64,000 bases of DNA from Kushneria sinocarnis (GCF_003633775.1 NZ_RBIN01000010.1:39987-103986); one strand, 5' to 3'; positions 26,752 to 38,319 are shown, counted from the first letter of the stretch. Numbers and translations: made by a program. Notes: a model not told the origin generated them from the sequence alone.

Positions 26752-27102
26752 TTAGAATTGCAGACCGCCTTCACGCGCGGCGTCGGCCAGGGCCTTGACG
26801 CGACCGTGATAGCGATAGCCGGACCGGTCGAAGGCCACCTGGGTGATGCCGGCCTCCTTCGCCCGCTCGGCCAGCAGTGCGCCGACCCGGGCAGCGGCAT
26901 CGGCATTGCCGGTGGCGTCGCTGCGCAGCGTCTTGTCGAGCGTCGAGGCACTGGCCAGCACCTGGCTGCCGTCGGCGGAAAAGATCTGAGCGTACATGTG
27001 ACGCGGCGTACGATTGACGCTCAGACGATAGATGCCAAGCTCGCGGATCTTGGCGCGCGTGCGGCGGGCACGACGGAGACGAGCTTCTTTCTTCGCGTTC
27101 AT
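26752..27102 (-). CDS. rplR: 50S ribosomal protein L18
   Basis: 116 aa. Starts [20 protein letters not shown]; conserved [10 protein letters not shown] and the C-terminal [20 protein letters not shown]18 binds 5S rRNA with L5 and L25. It is nine bases after rplF in the spc operon. Confidence 0.98.
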   Translation of the reverse strand: MNAKKEARLRRARRTRAKIRELGIYRLSVNRTPRHMYAQIFSADGSQVLASASTLDKTLRSDATGNADAAARVGALLAERAKEAGITQVAFDRSGYRYHGRVKALADAAREGGLQF

Positions 27103-27111
27103 AACCCTGCC

Positions 27112-27642
27112 TTATTTCTTCTTGGCTTCTTTACGCCGGATGCGCTCGTCGGCATACCGGACACCCTTGCCCTTGTAGGGCTCGGGCGGACGGAAGGCCC
27201 GGATTTCGGCCGCCACCTGACCCAGGCGCTGCTTGTCGATGCTCCTGAGCACAATCGTGGTGTTACGCGGCGTCTCCACCGAGACATCCTCCGGCACCTG
27301 ATACTCGATCGGGTGCGAGAAGCCAAGCGTAAGGTTGAGTGTCTGACCACTGGCCTGGGCACGGTAGCCGACGCCGGTGATCTCGAGTGTCTTGCTGAAG
27401 CCTTCGGTGACGCCGAGCACCATGTTGTTGACCAGCGACCGGGTGGTGCCGGCCATCGCCCAGCCACGAGTACCTTCGCTGGGCGCAAAGGTGAGCATGT
27501 CGTCGTGCTGCTCGACCTTCACGTCACGGTGGACGTTCATCTCCAGCTGCCCCTGGCCGCCCTTGACGGTCAACCGGTCGCCTTCGAACGTGGCTTCCAC
27601 GCCGCTGGGCAGCCTGATCGGATATCTTGCGATCCTGGACAT
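27112..27642 (-). CDS. rplF: 50S ribosomal protein L6
   Basis: 176 aa, two tandem L6 folds. Starts MSRIARYPIRLPSGVEATFE; the signature near the C-terminus is RPPEPYKGKGVRYADE. L6 lies at the base of the L7/L12 stalk near the sarcin-ricin loop and elongation factor site. Confidence 0.98.
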   Translation of the reverse strand: MSRIARYPIRLPSGVEATFEGDRLTVKGGQGQLEMNVHRDVKVEQHDDMLTFAPSEGTRGWAMAGTTRSLVNNMVLGVTEGFSKTLEITGVGYRAQASGQTLNLTLGFSHPIEYQVPEDVSVETPRNTTIVLRSIDKQRLGQVAAEIRAFRPPEPYKGKGVRYADERIRRKEAKKK

Positions 27643-27651
27643 CTCTGACTC

Positions 27652-28044
27652 CTAGAATACGGTGCAGATGACTTCACCGCCGACGCCGGCCTGCCGGGCT
27701 GCGCGATCGGTCATCACCCCGTTGGAGGTGGAAACGATCGCTATGCCAAGCCCTTCGGCCACCCGCGGAATCTCGGTCTTGCCCCTGTAAACGCGCAGGG
27801 ACGGCCTCGAGACGCGCTGGATATGCTCGATGACCGGCTTGCCTTCGAAATACTTGAGCTCGATGGTCAGCTGGCGCTTGACGTCACCCTCGACGGCATA
27901 GTCAACGATGTAGCCCTCTTCCTTCAGTACCCGCGCAACGTCAACCTTGACCTTCGAGGAAGGCAGCGTCACCGACGCCTTGGTTGCCTGCTGCGCATTG
28001 CGGATACGGGTAAGCATATCCGCCAGAGTATCTTGCATGCTCAT
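27652..28044 (-). CDS. rpsH: 30S ribosomal protein S8
   Basis: 130 aa, E. coli length. Starts [21 protein letters not shown]-terminal [21 protein letters not shown]8 binds the central domain of 16S rRNA and in E. coli represses the spc operon by binding near the rplE start; whether the site is kept here was not resolved by eye. Confidence 0.98.
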   Translation of the reverse strand: MSMQDTLADMLTRIRNAQQATKASVTLPSSKVKVDVARVLKEEGYIVDYAVEGDVKRQLTIELKYFEGKPVIEHIQRVSRPSLRVYRGKTEIPRVAEGLGIAIVSTSNGVMTDRAARQAGVGGEVICTVF

Positions 28045-28064
28045 TGATGGCGCTCCTGACGCGA

Positions 28065-28370
28065 TTACCAGCTGGACTTGGTCAAGCCCGGTACATCGCC
28101 GCGCATCGCTGCTTCACGCAGCTTGTTACGTGCAAGACCGAACTTGTTGTAGTAGCCGTGGGGACGGCCGGTGATCCGGCAGCGATTGCGCCGACGGACC
28201 GGGCTGGAATCGCGCGGCAGCTTCTGCAGCTGCATCTGCGCCTCGAAGCGATCCTCTTCCGATGTGTTTACATCGTGAATGATCGCCTTGAGCTCAGCAC
28301 GACGGGCCGAGTACTTCTTGATCAGCTCGTCGCGCTTGAGTTCACGCTGGACCATGCTTTTCTTTGCCAT
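28065..28370 (-). CDS. rpsN: 30S ribosomal protein S14 (zinc-free type)
   Basis: 101 aa. Starts [20 protein letters not shown]. It has [20 protein letters not shown] without the CxxC pairs of the short zinc form, so this is the long C-minus type usual in gammaproteobacteria. It lies in the 30S head next to S3 and S10. Confidence 0.97.
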   Translation of the reverse strand: MAKKSMVQRELKRDELIKKYSARRAELKAIIHDVNTSEEDRFEAQMQLQKLPRDSSPVRRRNRCRITGRPHGYYNKFGLARNKLREAAMRGDVPGLTKSSW

Positions 28371-28380
28371 GATTACACCT

Positions 28381-28920
28381 TTATTTCCGGAAGGGGAAGC
28401 TCAGCGCGCCGAGCAGCGCACGGCCTTCTTCATCGGTGCCGGCGGTCGTGGTGATCGTGATGTCCAGCCCGCGAATGCGATCGACCTTGTCGTACTCGAT
28501 TTCCGGGAAGATGATCTGCTCGCGTACACCCATGGAGTAGTTGCCGCGGCCGTCGAAGGCGCGCGGATTGAGGCCACGGAAGTCGCGGATACGCGGGATG
28601 GCAACATTGACCAGACGGTCAAGAAAATCCCACATGCGATCACGACGCAGGGTCACCTTGAGTCCGATCGGCCAGCCTTCGCGAACCTTGAAGCCGGCAA
28701 CTGACTTGCGTGCCGTGGTCACGATCGGCTTCTGCCCGGAGAGTTTCTCCAGATCGGACGCCGCGTTATCGATCAGCCTCTTGTCACTGGTCGCCTCGCC
28801 GATGCCCATGTTCAGCGTCACTTTCGTGATGCGCGGCACCTGCATTACGTTGGCATAGCCGAACTGCTCGTTGAGCGTGGCCTTTGCCTCGTCACTGTAT
28901 TGCTGTTTCAAGTTCGCCAT
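28381..28920 (-). CDS. rplE: 50S ribosomal protein L5
   Basis: 179 aa, E. coli length. Starts [20 protein letters not shown] and contains the 5S-binding segment ([20 protein letters not shown]). L5 contacts 5S rRNA and the P-site tRNA. It is 18 bases after rplX. Confidence 0.98.
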   Translation of the reverse strand: MANLKQQYSDEAKATLNEQFGYANVMQVPRITKVTLNMGIGEATSDKRLIDNAASDLEKLSGQKPIVTTARKSVAGFKVREGWPIGLKVTLRRDRMWDFLDRLVNVAIPRIRDFRGLNPRAFDGRGNYSMGVREQIIFPEIEYDKVDRIRGLDITITTTAGTDEEGRALLGALSFPFRK

Positions 28921-28938
28921 GTTGCTACTCGACTCGCG

Positions 28939-29256
28939 TTAGGCGTCGATCTGCTTCTGCGTCGACCTGTAGATACGGACCTTGGTACCGTCCTCCTTCA
29001 CCTCGAAGCCGACACGATCCGCCCGCCCGGTCTCCGAGTTGAAGATGGCGACGTTGGATCCGTGAATCGGCGCCTCGCGCTCGACGATACCACCCTGATT
29101 TCCCGCCATCGGGTTGGGGCGGGTGTGACGCTTGATCATGTTCACACCCGAGACGACGAAACGGCCGTCCTGCAGCACCCGCTTGATGGTGCCACGCTTG
29201 CCCTTGTCCTTGCCGGCGATGACGATGACTTCATCGTCACGTTTGATCTTGCGCAT
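28939..29256 (-). CDS. rplX: 50S ribosomal protein L24
   Basis: 105 aa with the KOW motif at the N-terminus ([20 protein letters not shown]). L24 starts 50S assembly on the 5' end of 23S rRNA. It follows rplN by 16 bases. Confidence 0.97.
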   Translation of the reverse strand: MRKIKRDDEVIVIAGKDKGKRGTIKRVLQDGRFVVSGVNMIKRHTRPNPMAGNQGGIVEREAPIHGSNVAIFNSETGRADRVGFEVKEDGTKVRIYRSTQKQIDA

Positions 29257-29272
29257 GGTTCTGCCTCGCTCC

Positions 29273-29644
29273 TTACAGCACTTCGGGCGCCAGGGAGATG
29301 ATCTTCATGAACTTCTCGTTACGAAGTTCACGCGTCACCGGCCCGAAGATACGCGTGCCAATCGGCTGTTCATTGGCGTTGTTCAACAGAACCGCCGCGT
29401 TGCCATCGAAGCGGATCAACGAACCATCCGGGCGGCGGACACCGCTGCGGGTACGCACCACAACGGCCTTGAGCACCTGGCCCTTCTTGACGCGGCCGCG
29501 CGGTATCGCTTCCTTGACCGTTACCTTGATGACGTCGCCTACACGCGCGTAGCGGCGGTGAGAGCCGCCCAGCACCTTGATGCACTGGACACGGCGTGCG
29601 CCGCTGTTGTCAGCGACGTCCAGCATTGTCTGTGTCTGAATCAT
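29273..29644 (-). CDS. rplN: 50S ribosomal protein L14
   Basis: 123 aa, E. coli length; [20 protein letters not shown] and [20 protein letters not shown] are almost identical to E. coli. L14 forms intersubunit bridges with 16S rRNA. It is the first gene of the spc operon by comparison, but no clear promoter was found in the 50-base gap after rpsQ. Confidence 0.98.
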   Translation of the reverse strand: MIQTQTMLDVADNSGARRVQCIKVLGGSHRRYARVGDVIKVTVKEAIPRGRVKKGQVLKAVVVRTRSGVRRPDGSLIRFDGNAAVLLNNANEQPIGTRIFGPVTRELRNEKFMKIISLAPEVL

Positions 29645-29694
29645 CGGTTATCTCCGAACCTGAACTGATGCACGAGTCGGGCGTCTGCGGGCCT

Positions 29695-29955
29695 TCAGCC
29701 CTTCGCCTGCTCGACCACTTCAACCAGCTTCCAGGCCTTGTGTTTCGAAATCGGCCGGCACTCTTCGATCGAGACCATGTCACCGACGTGGGCCTGATTG
29801 GTTTCATCGTGAGCATGCAGTCGGGTGGAGCGCTTCATGATCTTGCCATAAAGCGGGTGCGGTTCCCGGCGCTCGATCAGCACAACGATGGATTTTTCCA
29901 TCCGGTCGCTCACCACCCTGCCGGTGAGTCTACGGGTATTCTTTGCTTCGGCCAT
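29695..29955 (-). CDS. rpsQ: 30S ribosomal protein S17
   Basis: 86 aa. OB-fold protein with the signature [20 protein letters not shown]. It binds the 5' domain of 16S rRNA. It is the last gene of the S10 operon, two bases after rpmC. Confidence 0.97.
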   Translation of the reverse strand: MAEAKNTRRLTGRVVSDRMEKSIVVLIERREPHPLYGKIMKRSTRLHAHDETNQAHVGDMVSIEECRPISKHKAWKLVEVVEQAKG

Positions 29956-29957
29956 GT

Positions 29958-30149
29958 TCAGTTACCTGATTGCTGGTTGAGCACAGTCTTGACGCGTGCG
30001 ATATCACGACGCACCTGCCTGAGCAGATGGGTCTGGCTCAACTGGCCGGTCGCCTTCTGCATGCGCAGATTGAATTGCTCGCGCAGCAGTTCGAAAAGCT
30101 GCTCGTTGAGCGCTTCGGTCGACTTGTCACGAAGTTCCTGTGCTTTCAT
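29958..30149 (-). CDS. rpmC: 50S ribosomal protein L29
   Basis: 63 aa, E. coli length, starting [20 protein letters not shown]. Two long helices, [19 protein letters not shown] in the middle. L29 lies at the exit tunnel, near the trigger factor and SRP site. The ATG overlaps the rplP stop by one base (TGATG), which indicates coupling; an in-frame GTG one codon earlier is not preferred. Confidence 0.96.
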   Translation of the reverse strand: MKAQELRDKSTEALNEQLFELLREQFNLRMQKATGQLSQTHLLRQVRRDIARVKTVLNQQSGN

Positions 30150-30562
30150 CACAACACCGTCCGTTTTACAAAGGTGGTGGCAATGGGCATCTTTTGCGCC
30201 GCCAGGCGGAAGGCCTCACGAGCCAGCTCTTCGGAAACGCCCTCGATTTCATAGAGGACCTTGCCCGGCTGGATCTGGGCGACCCAGTACTCGACGGAGC
30301 CCTTGCCCTTGCCCATACGGACTTCAAGCGGCTTTTCGGAGATCGGCTTGTCGGGAAATACCCGGATCCAGATCTTGCCGCCACGCTTCACATGGCGAGT
30401 GATGGCACGACGACCGGCCTCGATCTGACGAGCGGTAATCTGGCCCCGCCCGGTTGCCTTGAGGCCGAACTCGCCGAAGCTGACACTGCTGCCGCGATGC
30501 GCCAGGCCACGATTGCGGCCCTTCTGCTGCTTGCGGAATTTGGTACGCTTGGGCTGTAACAT
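30149..30562 (-). CDS. rplP: 50S ribosomal protein L16
   Basis: 137 aa. Starts [40 protein letters not shown] contains the highly conserved region near the peptidyl transferase centre, and the arginine that is hydroxylated by YcfD in E. coli lies in the adjacent loop. It is 11 bases after rpsC. Confidence 0.98.
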   Translation of the reverse strand: MLQPKRTKFRKQQKGRNRGLAHRGSSVSFGEFGLKATGRGQITARQIEAGRRAITRHVKRGGKIWIRVFPDKPISEKPLEVRMGKGKGSVEYWVAQIQPGKVLYEIEGVSEELAREAFRLAAQKMPIATTFVKRTVL

Positions 30563-30573
30563 CGCCTATCCCC

Positions 30574-31278
30574 TTACCTGGAGCCTTTCTTCTTGGGTGC
30601 CGGCTGCTGCTGCTGAGACTGCTTCTGCCGAGCCCGGACTTCCTCGATACCACCGAGGATTTCACCCTTGAAGATCCATACCTTGACGCCGATGACACCG
30701 TAGGTGGTGTGCGCCTCATGAACCGAAAAGTCGATATCGGCACGCAGGGTATGCAGGGGAACCCGACCTTCGCGATACCATTCGGTACGAGCGATTTCGG
30801 CACCGCCGAGACGCCCGGAAAGCTGGATCCGGATGCCCTTGGCACCGAGGCGCATGGCATTCTGCACCGCACGCTTCATGGCACGGCGGAACATCACGCG
30901 GCGCTCGAGCTGGCCGGCGACATTCTGCGCCACCAGCGAGGCGTCAAGTTCGGGCTTGCGCACCTCTTCGATGTTGACGTGCACCGGCACGCCCATCATC
31001 TGCGTCAGATCACGACGCAGGCGATCCACGTCCTCGCCCTTCTTGCCGATCACGATCCCCGGACGAGCCGTGTGGATGGTGATGCGCGCATTGTTGGCAG
31101 GACGCTCGATCTGGATACGGCTGACGGAGGCGTTCTTCAGACGCTCCGACAGGAAACGCCGGACTTCCAGATCGTTGTTCAGCTTGTCGGCATAGGCATC
31201 GCCCTCGGCATACCACACCGAAGTGTGATCCTTGACGATACCGAGACGAATCCCGACTGGATTGACTTTCTGACCCAT
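30574..31278 (-). CDS. rpsC: 30S ribosomal protein S3
   Basis: 234 aa. Starts [22 protein letters not shown] domain with [21 protein letters not shown]-terminal domain with [18 protein letters not shown]3 is part of the mRNA entry helicase. The C-terminus is Gln-rich ([16 protein letters not shown]). Confidence 0.98.
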   Translation of the reverse strand: MGQKVNPVGIRLGIVKDHTSVWYAEGDAYADKLNNDLEVRRFLSERLKNASVSRIQIERPANNARITIHTARPGIVIGKKGEDVDRLRRDLTQMMGVPVHVNIEEVRKPELDASLVAQNVAGQLERRVMFRRAMKRAVQNAMRLGAKGIRIQLSGRLGGAEIARTEWYREGRVPLHTLRADIDFSVHEAHTTYGVIGVKVWIFKGEILGGIEEVRARQKQSQQQQPAPKKKGSR

Positions 31279-31289
31279 CTGGTCGACTC

Positions 31290-31625
31290 CTACTTCTCGG
31301 CTACCTTGACGGTGATATGGCAGGTGCGCTTCATGATGCGATCAGCGCGGCCCTTGGCGCGCGGCTGGATACGCTTGAGCGTCGTGCCCTCATCGACACA
31401 GATGGTCGAGACGCGGAGCTCGTCGATGTCCATGCCGTTGTTTTCTTCCGCGTTGGCGATTGCCGACTTCAGCACCTGGCGTACCACATGGGCCGCCTTC
31501 TTCGGGCTGAAGTTCAGCACATCAAGCGCCTCGGCTACCGACTTGCCCCGCACCTGATCGGCCACGAGACGGGCCTTCTGGGCGGACAGCCGAGCGCCGC
31601 GCAATTTTGCAGCTACTTCTTCCAT
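31290..31625 (-). CDS. rplV: 50S ribosomal protein L22
   Basis: 111 aa. [20 protein letters not shown] and the beta-hairpin loop [20 protein letters not shown], which lines the exit tunnel and can carry macrolide-resistance changes; the loop looks wild-type. The start is the first ATG, giving one residue more than E. coli. Confidence 0.97.
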   Translation of the reverse strand: MEEVAAKLRGARLSAQKARLVADQVRGKSVAEALDVLNFSPKKAAHVVRQVLKSAIANAEENNGMDIDELRVSTICVDEGTTLKRIQPRAKGRADRIMKRTCHITVKVAEK

Positions 31626-31639
31626 TGCAGTCCTCTCCC

Positions 31640-31915
31640 TTACCGCCGGGCTTTCTTGTCAGCCGCGTGACCGCGGTAGGTACGGGTGGCAGCGAATTCG
31701 CCGAGCTTGTGACCGACCATCTCCTCGGAGACGTGAACCGGCACATGCTGACGACCGTTGTGCACGGCGATGGTGAGCCCGACCATGTTGGGCAGGATCA
31801 TCGAACGCCGCGACCAGGTCTTGATCGGCCTGCGGTCGTTCTTCTCCGCAGCCGTCTCGACCTTTTTCAGCAGATGAAGGTCAATGAAGGGACCTTTCTT
31901 GAGTGAACGTGGCAC
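31640..31915 (-). CDS. rpsS: 30S ribosomal protein S19
   Basis: 91 aa. [20 protein letters not shown] and the C-terminal [20 protein letters not shown] are characteristic. S19 forms a heterodimer with S13 in the 30S head. It is followed by rplV 14 bases further on. Confidence 0.98.
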   Translation of the reverse strand: MPRSLKKGPFIDLHLLKKVETAAEKNDRRPIKTWSRRSMILPNMVGLTIAVHNGRQHVPVHVSEEMVGHKLGEFAATRTYRGHAADKKARR

Positions 31916-31957
31916 AGCCGTTACCCCTTAAAACTGGTGTTTGCCTGGTGGCACCGA

Positions 31958-32788
31958 TTACCTGGACTTGTTGCGACGACGCACGATCAGCTTGTCGGTA
32001 CGCTTGTTCTTGCGCGTCTTGTGGCCCTTGGTCGGAATGCCCCACGGACTGACCGGGTGACGGCCGCCACTGGTACGACCTTCACCACCGCCATGCGGGT
32101 GGTCGACCGGGTTCATGGCCACACCGCGCACGGTCGGACGTACGCCCTTCCAGCGCTTGGCACCGGCCTTGCCGAGCTGCGCCAGACTGTGCTCGGAGTT
32201 GCCGACTTCGCCCAGGGTGGCACGACATTCGGCGAGGATCCGCCGCATCTCGCCGCTGCGCAGGCGCACGGTGGCGTAATTGCCTTCACGGGCCACCAGC
32301 TGGGCACTGGCACCGGCACTGCGCACCAGCTGACCGCCCTTGCCGGGCTTGAGCTCGACGCAGTGGATGGTCGAACCCAGCGGAATATTGCGCAGCGGCA
32401 GGGCATTGCCGCGCCGGATCGGCGCATTGACGCCCGACTCCAGCCGATCGCCCGTCTTCACACCGCGCGGTGCCAGGATGTAACGGCGCTCACCGTCCAC
32501 ATACTTGAGCAGGGCGATGTGTGCACTGCGATTGGGATCGTATTCCACGCGCTCGACAATGGCCGGAACACCGTCCTTGTTGCGCTTGAAATCCACCAGC
32601 CGGTAGTGCTGGCGATTGCCGCCGCCGATGTGGCGAGTGGTAATGCGCCCGTGGTTGTTGCGACCGCCGCTGCGCGACTGGACTTCGACCAGCGGTGCGT
32701 GCGGACGACCCTTGTAGAGTTCCGCATTGACGATCTTGACCTTGTGGCGACGACCGGCGGACGTGGGTTTGGTTTTGACTACTGCCAT
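31958..32788 (-). CDS. rplB: 50S ribosomal protein L2
   Basis: 276 aa. Starts [20 protein letters not shown]. The C-terminal [20 protein letters not shown] contains the histidine (His229 in E. coli) important near the peptidyl transferase centre. L2 is required for subunit association. It follows rplW by 16 bases. Confidence 0.98.
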   Translation of the reverse strand: MAVVKTKPTSAGRRHKVKIVNAELYKGRPHAPLVEVQSRSGGRNNHGRITTRHIGGGNRQHYRLVDFKRNKDGVPAIVERVEYDPNRSAHIALLKYVDGERRYILAPRGVKTGDRLESGVNAPIRRGNALPLRNIPLGSTIHCVELKPGKGGQLVRSAGASAQLVAREGNYATVRLRSGEMRRILAECRATLGEVGNSEHSLAQLGKAGAKRWKGVRPTVRGVAMNPVDHPHGGGEGRTSGGRHPVSPWGIPTKGHKTRKNKRTDKLIVRRRNKSR

Positions 32789-32804
32789 GATCCGTTCTCC
32801 TGCC

Positions 32805-33101
32805 TCACTCGGTGCCGGTGAAGTCTTCGAGGGTCTCGCCCGGCGCCAGGGTCACATAGGCCTTGCGGTAGCCGCTGCGCAGGCCTTCGCCGCGCACGCT
32901 GCGCTTGGTCTTGCCCTTCATGTTGAGCACCTGGACCCGTTCGACCTTCTTGTCGAACAGTGCCTCGACCGCCTTTTTGATTTCCGGTTTGCTCGCATCA
33001 CGCGCCACCTTGAACACGTACTGATTGTTCTCGGCAGCCATGGCGGCCTTCTCGGTCATGTGGGGCCCGAGCAGCACCTTGAATACGCGTTCCTGGTTCA
33101 T
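32805..33101 (-). CDS. rplW: 50S ribosomal protein L23
   Basis: 98 aa. Starts [20 protein letters not shown]; the docking site for trigger factor and SRP is in the region [20 protein letters not shown]. The ATG overlaps the rplD stop (ATGA). Confidence 0.97.
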   Translation of the reverse strand: MNQERVFKVLLGPHMTEKAAMAAENNQYVFKVARDASKPEIKKAVEALFDKKVERVQVLNMKGKTKRSVRGEGLRSGYRKAYVTLAPGETLEDFTGTE

Positions 33102-33706
33102 CCCAGCTTCTCCTCGAACTTGCGCAGTGCAGGCACGGTCATCAGCACCCTGTCAAAGGCGATCAGACTGACCGGATCGGCACTGGAGGCCTCGACCACG
33201 GCCACGTTGGGAATGTTGCGCGCCGCCAGGTAGAGGTTGTCGTCGACCTCGTCAGTCACGATCAGCACCCGGTCCAGACCCAGCTCGGTCAGCTTGCCGA
33301 CCAGCTGCCGGGTCTTCGGCGTGTCGACAGCAAAGCTGTCCATGGCCACCAGGCGGTCCTGACGCACGAGCTCGGAGAGAATGGAACGCATCGCCGCGCG
33401 ATACATCTTGCGGTTGACCTTCTGCGAATGGTCCTGGGGACGCGCTGCGAAGGTCACACCGCCGGTCCGCCAGATCGGCGAACGGATCGAGCCGGCACGC
33501 GCACGGCCGGTACCCTTCTGCCGCCACGGCTTCTTGCCGCCACCGCTGACTTCACTGCGGTTCTTCTGCGCCCGGGTACCCTGCCGGGCACCGGCCATGT
33601 AGGCAGTGACCACCTGGTGCACGAGGGGCTCGTTGAACTCCCGGCCGAATGTCGCATCGGACAGCTCGACGGCACCGGCATCTGCGCCTGCAAGATTGAA
33701 ATTCAT
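33098..33706 (-). CDS. rplD: 50S ribosomal protein L4
   Basis: 202 aa. Contains the extended tunnel loop ([20 protein letters not shown]) and [21 protein letters not shown]4 is also the repressor of the S10 operon in E. coli through its leader; the leader here is much shorter (about 75 bases), so this control may be missing. Confidence 0.97.
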   Translation of the reverse strand: MNFNLAGADAGAVELSDATFGREFNEPLVHQVVTAYMAGARQGTRAQKNRSEVSGGGKKPWRQKGTGRARAGSIRSPIWRTGGVTFAARPQDHSQKVNRKMYRAAMRSILSELVRQDRLVAMDSFAVDTPKTRQLVGKLTELGLDRVLIVTDEVDDNLYLAARNIPNVAVVEASSADPVSLIAFDRVLMTVPALRKFEEKLG

Positions 33707-33717
33707 CCTTTTACCCC

Positions 33718-34356
33718 TCAGCGAGCTTTCACGGCACTGCGAACGATCAGTTCACTGCCGGTATGACCGGGCACCGAGCCCTTGACCAGCAGCAGATTGC
33801 GTTCGGCATCAACACGCACGATTTCCAGTCCCTGAACGGTGACGCGCTCGTTACCGAGCTGGCCGGCCATCTTCTTGCCCTTGAACACGCGTCCGGGCGT
33901 CTGGCACTGACCGATCGAGCCGGGAGCACGATGCGACAGGGAGTTACCGTGGGTATTGTCCTGGGTGCGGAAGTTCCAGCGCTTGACAGCGCCCTGGTAA
34001 CCCTTGCCCTTGGACTTGCCGATGACGTCGATGCGCTGACCGGCTTCGAAGAGGGATACGTTGAATTCGCTGCCGACCGAGGGATCCTCGTCGGCGTCGG
34101 CGAGACGGAATTCCGTCATCGACCGACCGGCCTCGACACCTGCCTGAGCGAACTGGCCGGCGACGGCGCGGGTGAGATGCTTGGACTTGCGGGAACCGGT
34201 TGTCACCTGAACCGCGCGATAGCCGTCACGCTCCAGCGTTCTGACAGCGGTAACGCGGTTGGGCTCAACCTCGATAACGGTTACGGGCACTGAGGCCCCG
34301 GCTTCGGTGAAGATACGGGTCATGCCGCTCTTCCTGCCGACCAAACCGATGGACAT
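33718..34356 (-). CDS. rplC: 50S ribosomal protein L3
   Basis: 212 aa. Starts [40 protein letters not shown] includes the glutamine (Gln150 in E. coli) that is methylated by PrmB. L3 is one of the first proteins in 50S assembly. It lies 137 bases after rpsJ, a gap without a clear gene. Confidence 0.98.
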   Translation of the reverse strand: MSIGLVGRKSGMTRIFTEAGASVPVTVIEVEPNRVTAVRTLERDGYRAVQVTTGSRKSKHLTRAVAGQFAQAGVEAGRSMTEFRLADADEDPSVGSEFNVSLFEAGQRIDVIGKSKGKGYQGAVKRWNFRTQDNTHGNSLSHRAPGSIGQCQTPGRVFKGKKMAGQLGNERVTVQGLEIVRVDAERNLLLVKGSVPGHTGSELIVRSAVKAR

Positions 34357-34493
34357 GTTAAGTCTCCTTTAGTGTACGGGGCTATCACCCGCTATGGCTG
34401 CCCTTTCCAGAGCATTCCACTAGCACATTGTGTGACGCCATCCCGGCGTGGCGACCGGCCCTCTCGACCTGCCGCGAAGTGACTAGTGTGGTT

Positions 34494-34805
34494 TCAATCG
34501 ACCTTGATCTGAACGTCGACGCCGGCGGCCAGATCGAGCTTCATCAATGCATCGACCGTCTTCTCGGTCGGCTCAACGATATCCAGCACACGCTTGTGAG
34601 TGCGGATCTCATACTGATCACGCGCGTCCTTGTTGACGTGCGGCGAAATCAGGATGGTATAACGCTCCCGATTGGTCGGCAGCGGAATCGGACCACGCAC
34701 CTGCGCGCCGGTCCGCTTCGCGGTATCCACGATTTCCTGTGCGGACTGGTCGATCAGGCGATGGTCGAATGCCTTCAACCGGATGCGGATCTTCTGGTTC
34801 TGCAT
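34494..34805 (-). CDS. rpsJ: 30S ribosomal protein S10 / NusE
   Basis: 103 aa, E. coli length, from [20 protein letters not shown]. The upstream open frame is rejected because it runs through the promoter. S10 is also the antitermination factor NusE that pairs with NusB at rRNA operons and with NusG during coupling. It is the first gene of the S10 operon behind a consensus promoter. Confidence 0.98.
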   Translation of the reverse strand: MQNQKIRIRLKAFDHRLIDQSAQEIVDTAKRTGAQVRGPIPLPTNRERYTILISPHVNKDARDQYEIRTHKRVLDIVEPTEKTVDALMKLDLAAGVDVQIKVD

Positions 34806-34886
34806 TGCCCATAGCTCCAACGGATTCGGACTACCTCGGCGCCGATGGGCGCAGTGACCGCCTACGCACGCCTGAAAAGGAGGCGC

Positions 34887-34915
34887 ATTATAAGCAGTCC
34901 CCAACGAGGTGTCAA
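34887..34915 (-). promoter_or_regulatory. S10 operon promoter, full consensus
   Basis: On the minus strand TTGACA (34910-34915), exactly 17 bases, TATAAT (34887-34892). Both hexamers are perfect sigma-70 consensus. Predicted start near 34880 leaves a leader of about 75 bases before rpsJ. Confidence 0.85.
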
Positions 34916-34928
34916 ACTGGCACAAGAC

Positions 34929-34954
34929 AGGGGGCCTCCATGTGGAGACCCCCT
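34929..34954 (-). terminator. Hairpin after tufA
   Basis: AGGGGGTCTCC pairs with GGAGGCCCCCT (one G-T pair) around a 4-base loop, 22 bases past the tufA stop, with a T-rich but interrupted tail (TGTCTTGT). It separates the str operon from the S10 promoter. Confidence 0.65.
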
Positions 34955-34976
34955 GAGATATCGAATGGCTCGACGC

Positions 34977-36170
34977 TTACTGGATGATCCTGGCGACCAC
35001 GCCGGCGCCGACGGTACGACCGCCTTCCCGGATGGCAAAGCGCAGGCCGTCTTCCATGGCGATCGGAGCGATCAGGGTCACGGTCAGCTTGACGTTGTCA
35101 CCGGGCATGACCATTTCCACGCCTTCGGGCAGCTCGCAGGTACCGGTCACGTCGGTGGTCCGGAAGTAGAACTGCGGACGATAGCCCTTGAAGAACGGCG
35201 TATGACGGCCGCCCTCATCCTTGGACAGGATGTAGACCTCGGACTCGAACACGGTATGCGGCGTGATGGAACCCGGTTTGGCCAGCACCTGACCACGCTC
35301 GACCTCGTCGCGCTTGGTACCGCGCAGCAGGGCACCGATGTTCTCGCCGGCACGACCTTCGTCGAGCATCTTGCGGAACATTTCGACGCCGGTAACGGTC
35401 GTCTTGACGGTGTCATGCAGACCGACGATCTCGACTTCCGAACCGGACTTGATGATGCCGCGCTCGACACGGCCGGTTACCACGGTACCGCGACCGGAGA
35501 TCGAGAAGACGTCCTCGATCGGCATCAGGAACGGCTGATCGATGGCACGCTCCGGCTCGGGGATGTACTCATCCATGGCACGAACCAGGTTGGCCACGGC
35601 GGTGGTACCCATGCCGTTGTCGTCCTTGCCTTCCAGCGCCATCAGCGCGGAACCGACAATGATCGGCGTGTCGTCACCCGGGAAGTCGTACTCGTTGAGC
35701 AGCTCGCGCACTTCCATTTCGACCAGCTCGAGCAGCTCTTCGTCGTCGACCATGTCGGCCTTGTTCAGGAACACGACGATGAACGGCACACCGACCTGAC
35801 GCGACAGCAGGATGTGCTCGCGAGTCTGCGGCATCGGGCCGTCAGCAGCCGAACAGACCAGGATGGCACCGTCCATCTGCGCGGCACCGGTGATCATGTT
35901 CTTGACATAGTCAGCGTGACCGGGGCAGTCGACGTGCGCGTAGTGACGAACCTCGGACTGATACTCGACGTGAGCGGTAGCGATGGTGATACCACGCTCA
36001 CGCTCTTCCGGTGCATTGTCGATGGTGTCGAACTGGCGCCATTCACCGCCGAACACCTCGGCGGAAACGCGGGTCAGGGCTGCCGTCAGGGTCGTCTTGC
36101 CGTGGTCGACGTGACCGATGGTGCCGACGTTGACGTGCGTCTTGGAGCGTTCAAATTTTTCCTTGGCCAC
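34977..36170 (-). CDS. tufA: Elongation factor Tu
   Basis: 397 aa. G1 [11 protein letters not shown]3 [13 protein letters not shown]4 NKADMVDD, G5 SALMALEG. It delivers aminoacyl-tRNA to the ribosome as a GTP complex. It is 31 bases after fusA. This is the only tuf gene in the window: the second copy usual near the tRNA-Thr/Trp genes is not there. Confidence 0.99.
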   Translation of the reverse strand: MAKEKFERSKTHVNVGTIGHVDHGKTTLTAALTRVSAEVFGGEWRQFDTIDNAPEERERGITIATAHVEYQSEVRHYAHVDCPGHADYVKNMITGAAQMDGAILVCSAADGPMPQTREHILLSRQVGVPFIVVFLNKADMVDDEELLELVEMEVRELLNEYDFPGDDTPIIVGSALMALEGKDDNGMGTTAVANLVRAMDEYIPEPERAIDQPFLMPIEDVFSISGRGTVVTGRVERGIIKSGSEVEIVGLHDTVKTTVTGVEMFRKMLDEGRAGENIGALLRGTKRDEVERGQVLAKPGSITPHTVFESEVYILSKDEGGRHTPFFKGYRPQFYFRTTDVTGTCELPEGVEMVMPGDNVKLTVTLIAPIAMEDGLRFAIREGGRTVGAGVVARIIQ

Positions 36171-36201
36171 TGCTATAACCTCTTCACTTGACTATCGGTG
36201 A

Positions 36202-38319
36202 TCAGTTTTGGTTGATGACGGCTTCGACGATGCTGGACGGTGCCTCATCGTACTTCGCAAACTCCATGGAGTAGCTTGCGCGGCCCTGGGTCTGAGAACG
36301 CAGATCGGTCGCGTAACCGAACATCTCACCCAGCGGCACGATGGCGCGGATGACCTTGCCTGCGGAAGTATCATCCATGCCCTGCACAAGACCACGCCGA
36401 CGGTTGAGGTCGCCCATGACGTCGCCCATGAACTCCTCGGGCGTCACCACTTCCACACTCATCATCGGCTCGAGCAGCACGGCTCCGGCCTTGCGTGCGC
36501 CTTCCTTGATTGCCATCGACGAGGCAACCTTGAAGGCATTCTCGTTGGAGTCGACGTCGTGATAGGAACCGTCGAACAGCGTGACCTTGACGTCAATCAT
36601 CGGATAACCGGCGATGACACCGTTCTGCAGCTGTTCGTACGCACCCTTTTCGACGGCCGGCACATACTCCTTGGGTACCACGCCGCCCACGATTTCGGAA
36701 GAAAAGGTGAAGGTCTTCTCGGGATCGTCACCGCGATCCTCTTCCGTCATCGGCTCGATGCGCAGGTAGACGTGACCGAACTGGCCGCGACCGCCCGACT
36801 GCCGGACGAACTTGCCTTCCTGCTCGACCGAGTGCCGGATGGTTTCACGATAGGCCACCTGCGGCTTGCCAATGTTGGCTTCCACCTTGAACTCGCGACG
36901 CAGGCGGTCGACGATGATATCCAGGTGCAGCTCGCCCATGCCGGAGATGATGGTCTGCCCGGTCTCCTCGTCGGTCTTGACCCGGAATGAGGGATCCTCC
37001 TGGGCCAGCTTGCCCAGTGCGGTGCCCATCTTCTCCTGATCGGCGCGCGACTTGGGCTCGACGGAAACGGAAATCACCGGCTCCGGGAACTCCATGCGCT
37101 CGAGCACGATCTTGGCGTTGGGATCGCACAGGGTATCGCCGGTGGAGACCTCCTTGAGGCCGACACAGGCAGCGATGTCGCCGGCGTAGACCTGCTTGAT
37201 CTCCTGGCGACTGTTGGAGTGCATCTGCACGATACGGCCGACGCGCTCCTTCTGGTCCTTGACCGTGTTGTACACCTGGTCACCGGAGTTCAGCACACCG
37301 GAGTAGACCCGGATGAAGGTCAGGGTGCCGACATAGGGATCGGTAGCGATCTTGAAGGCCAGCGACGAGAACGGCGCACTGTCATCGGCCTCGCGCACCT
37401 CGATGGTGCCCTCGGCATCATCGAGCTCACCCTCGATCGCCTTGACTTCGGTCGGCGACGGCAGGTATTCGATGACGGCGTCGAGCATCGCCTGCACGCC
37501 CTTGTTCTTGAAGGCGCTGCCGCAGGTCACCAGCACGACCTCGTTGTCGAGCGTACGACGACGCAGGCCGGCCTTGATCTCCTCGATGGACAGGTCCCCT
37601 TCCTCGAGGTACTTCTCCATCAGTTCTTCGGAGGCTTCGGCCGCGGACTCGAGCATGAACTCGCGCCACTCCTGGGCGGTTTCCCGCAGCTCTTCCGGAA
37701 TGTCGACCAGATCATAGGTCATGCCCATGTCGGTCTCGTTCCAGAGAATGCCCTTCATCTGCAGCAGATCGATGACGCCCTTGAAGCCGTCCTCGGCGCC
37801 CCAGTTGATCTGGATCGGCACGGGATTGGCCGACAGACGCTTGCGCATCTGCTCGATCACCATGAAGTAGTCGGCGCCGGCACGGTCCATCTTGTTGACG
37901 AACACCATGCGCGGCACTTCATAGCGGTTGGCCTGACGCCAGACGGTCTCGGTCTGCGGCTGCACACCGGAGCTGGCGCAGAGCACCACGATCGCCCCGT
38001 CAAGCACGCGCAGCGAACGTTCCACCTCGATGGTGAAGTCGACGTGCCCGGGGGTGTCGATGATATTGATGCGGTGCTCGTCGAACTGCTGGTTCATGCC
38101 GCGCCAGAAGCAGGTGGTTGCCGCGGAGGTAATGGTGATCCCCCGCTCCTGCTCCTGCGACATCCAGTCCATGACGGCAGCACCTTCGTGCACCTCACCG
38201 ATCTTGTGCGAAAGACCGGTGTAAAAGAGCACGCGTTCGGTCGTCGTCGTCTTGCCGGCGTCGACGTGGGCGCAGATACCGATATTGCGGTAGCGCTTGA
38301 GAGGAGTCTTGCGTGCCAC
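36202..38319 (-). CDS. fusA: Elongation factor G
   Basis: 705 aa (E. coli 704). G1 [16 protein letters not shown], switch [11 protein letters not shown]4 NKMDRAGAD; domains II-V follow with [10 protein letters not shown] in domain V. It drives translocation after peptide bond formation and, with RRF, ribosome recycling. It lies between rpsG (42 bases) and tufA. Confidence 0.99.
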   Translation of the reverse strand: MARKTPLKRYRNIGICAHVDAGKTTTTERVLFYTGLSHKIGEVHEGAAVMDWMSQEQERGITITSAATTCFWRGMNQQFDEHRINIIDTPGHVDFTIEVERSLRVLDGAIVVLCASSGVQPQTETVWRQANRYEVPRMVFVNKMDRAGADYFMVIEQMRKRLSANPVPIQINWGAEDGFKGVIDLLQMKGILWNETDMGMTYDLVDIPEELRETAQEWREFMLESAAEASEELMEKYLEEGDLSIEEIKAGLRRRTLDNEVVLVTCGSAFKNKGVQAMLDAVIEYLPSPTEVKAIEGELDDAEGTIEVREADDSAPFSSLAFKIATDPYVGTLTFIRVYSGVLNSGDQVYNTVKDQKERVGRIVQMHSNSRQEIKQVYAGDIAACVGLKEVSTGDTLCDPNAKIVLERMEFPEPVISVSVEPKSRADQEKMGTALGKLAQEDPSFRVKTDEETGQTIISGMGELHLDIIVDRLRREFKVEANIGKPQVAYRETIRHSVEQEGKFVRQSGGRGQFGHVYLRIEPMTEEDRGDDPEKTFTFSSEIVGGVVPKEYVPAVEKGAYEQLQNGVIAGYPMIDVKVTLFDGSYHDVDSNENAFKVASSMAIKEGARKAGAVLLEPMMSVEVVTPEEFMGDVMGDLNRRRGLVQGMDDTSAGKVIRAIVPLGEMFGYATDLRSQTQGRASYSMEFAKYDEAPSSIVEAVINQN

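Noticed and set aside
34806..34925. N-terminal extension of rpsJ by 40 codons
   Set aside because: The extension would contain the perfect TATAAT promoter element and has no similarity to S10, whose normal start gives the family length.
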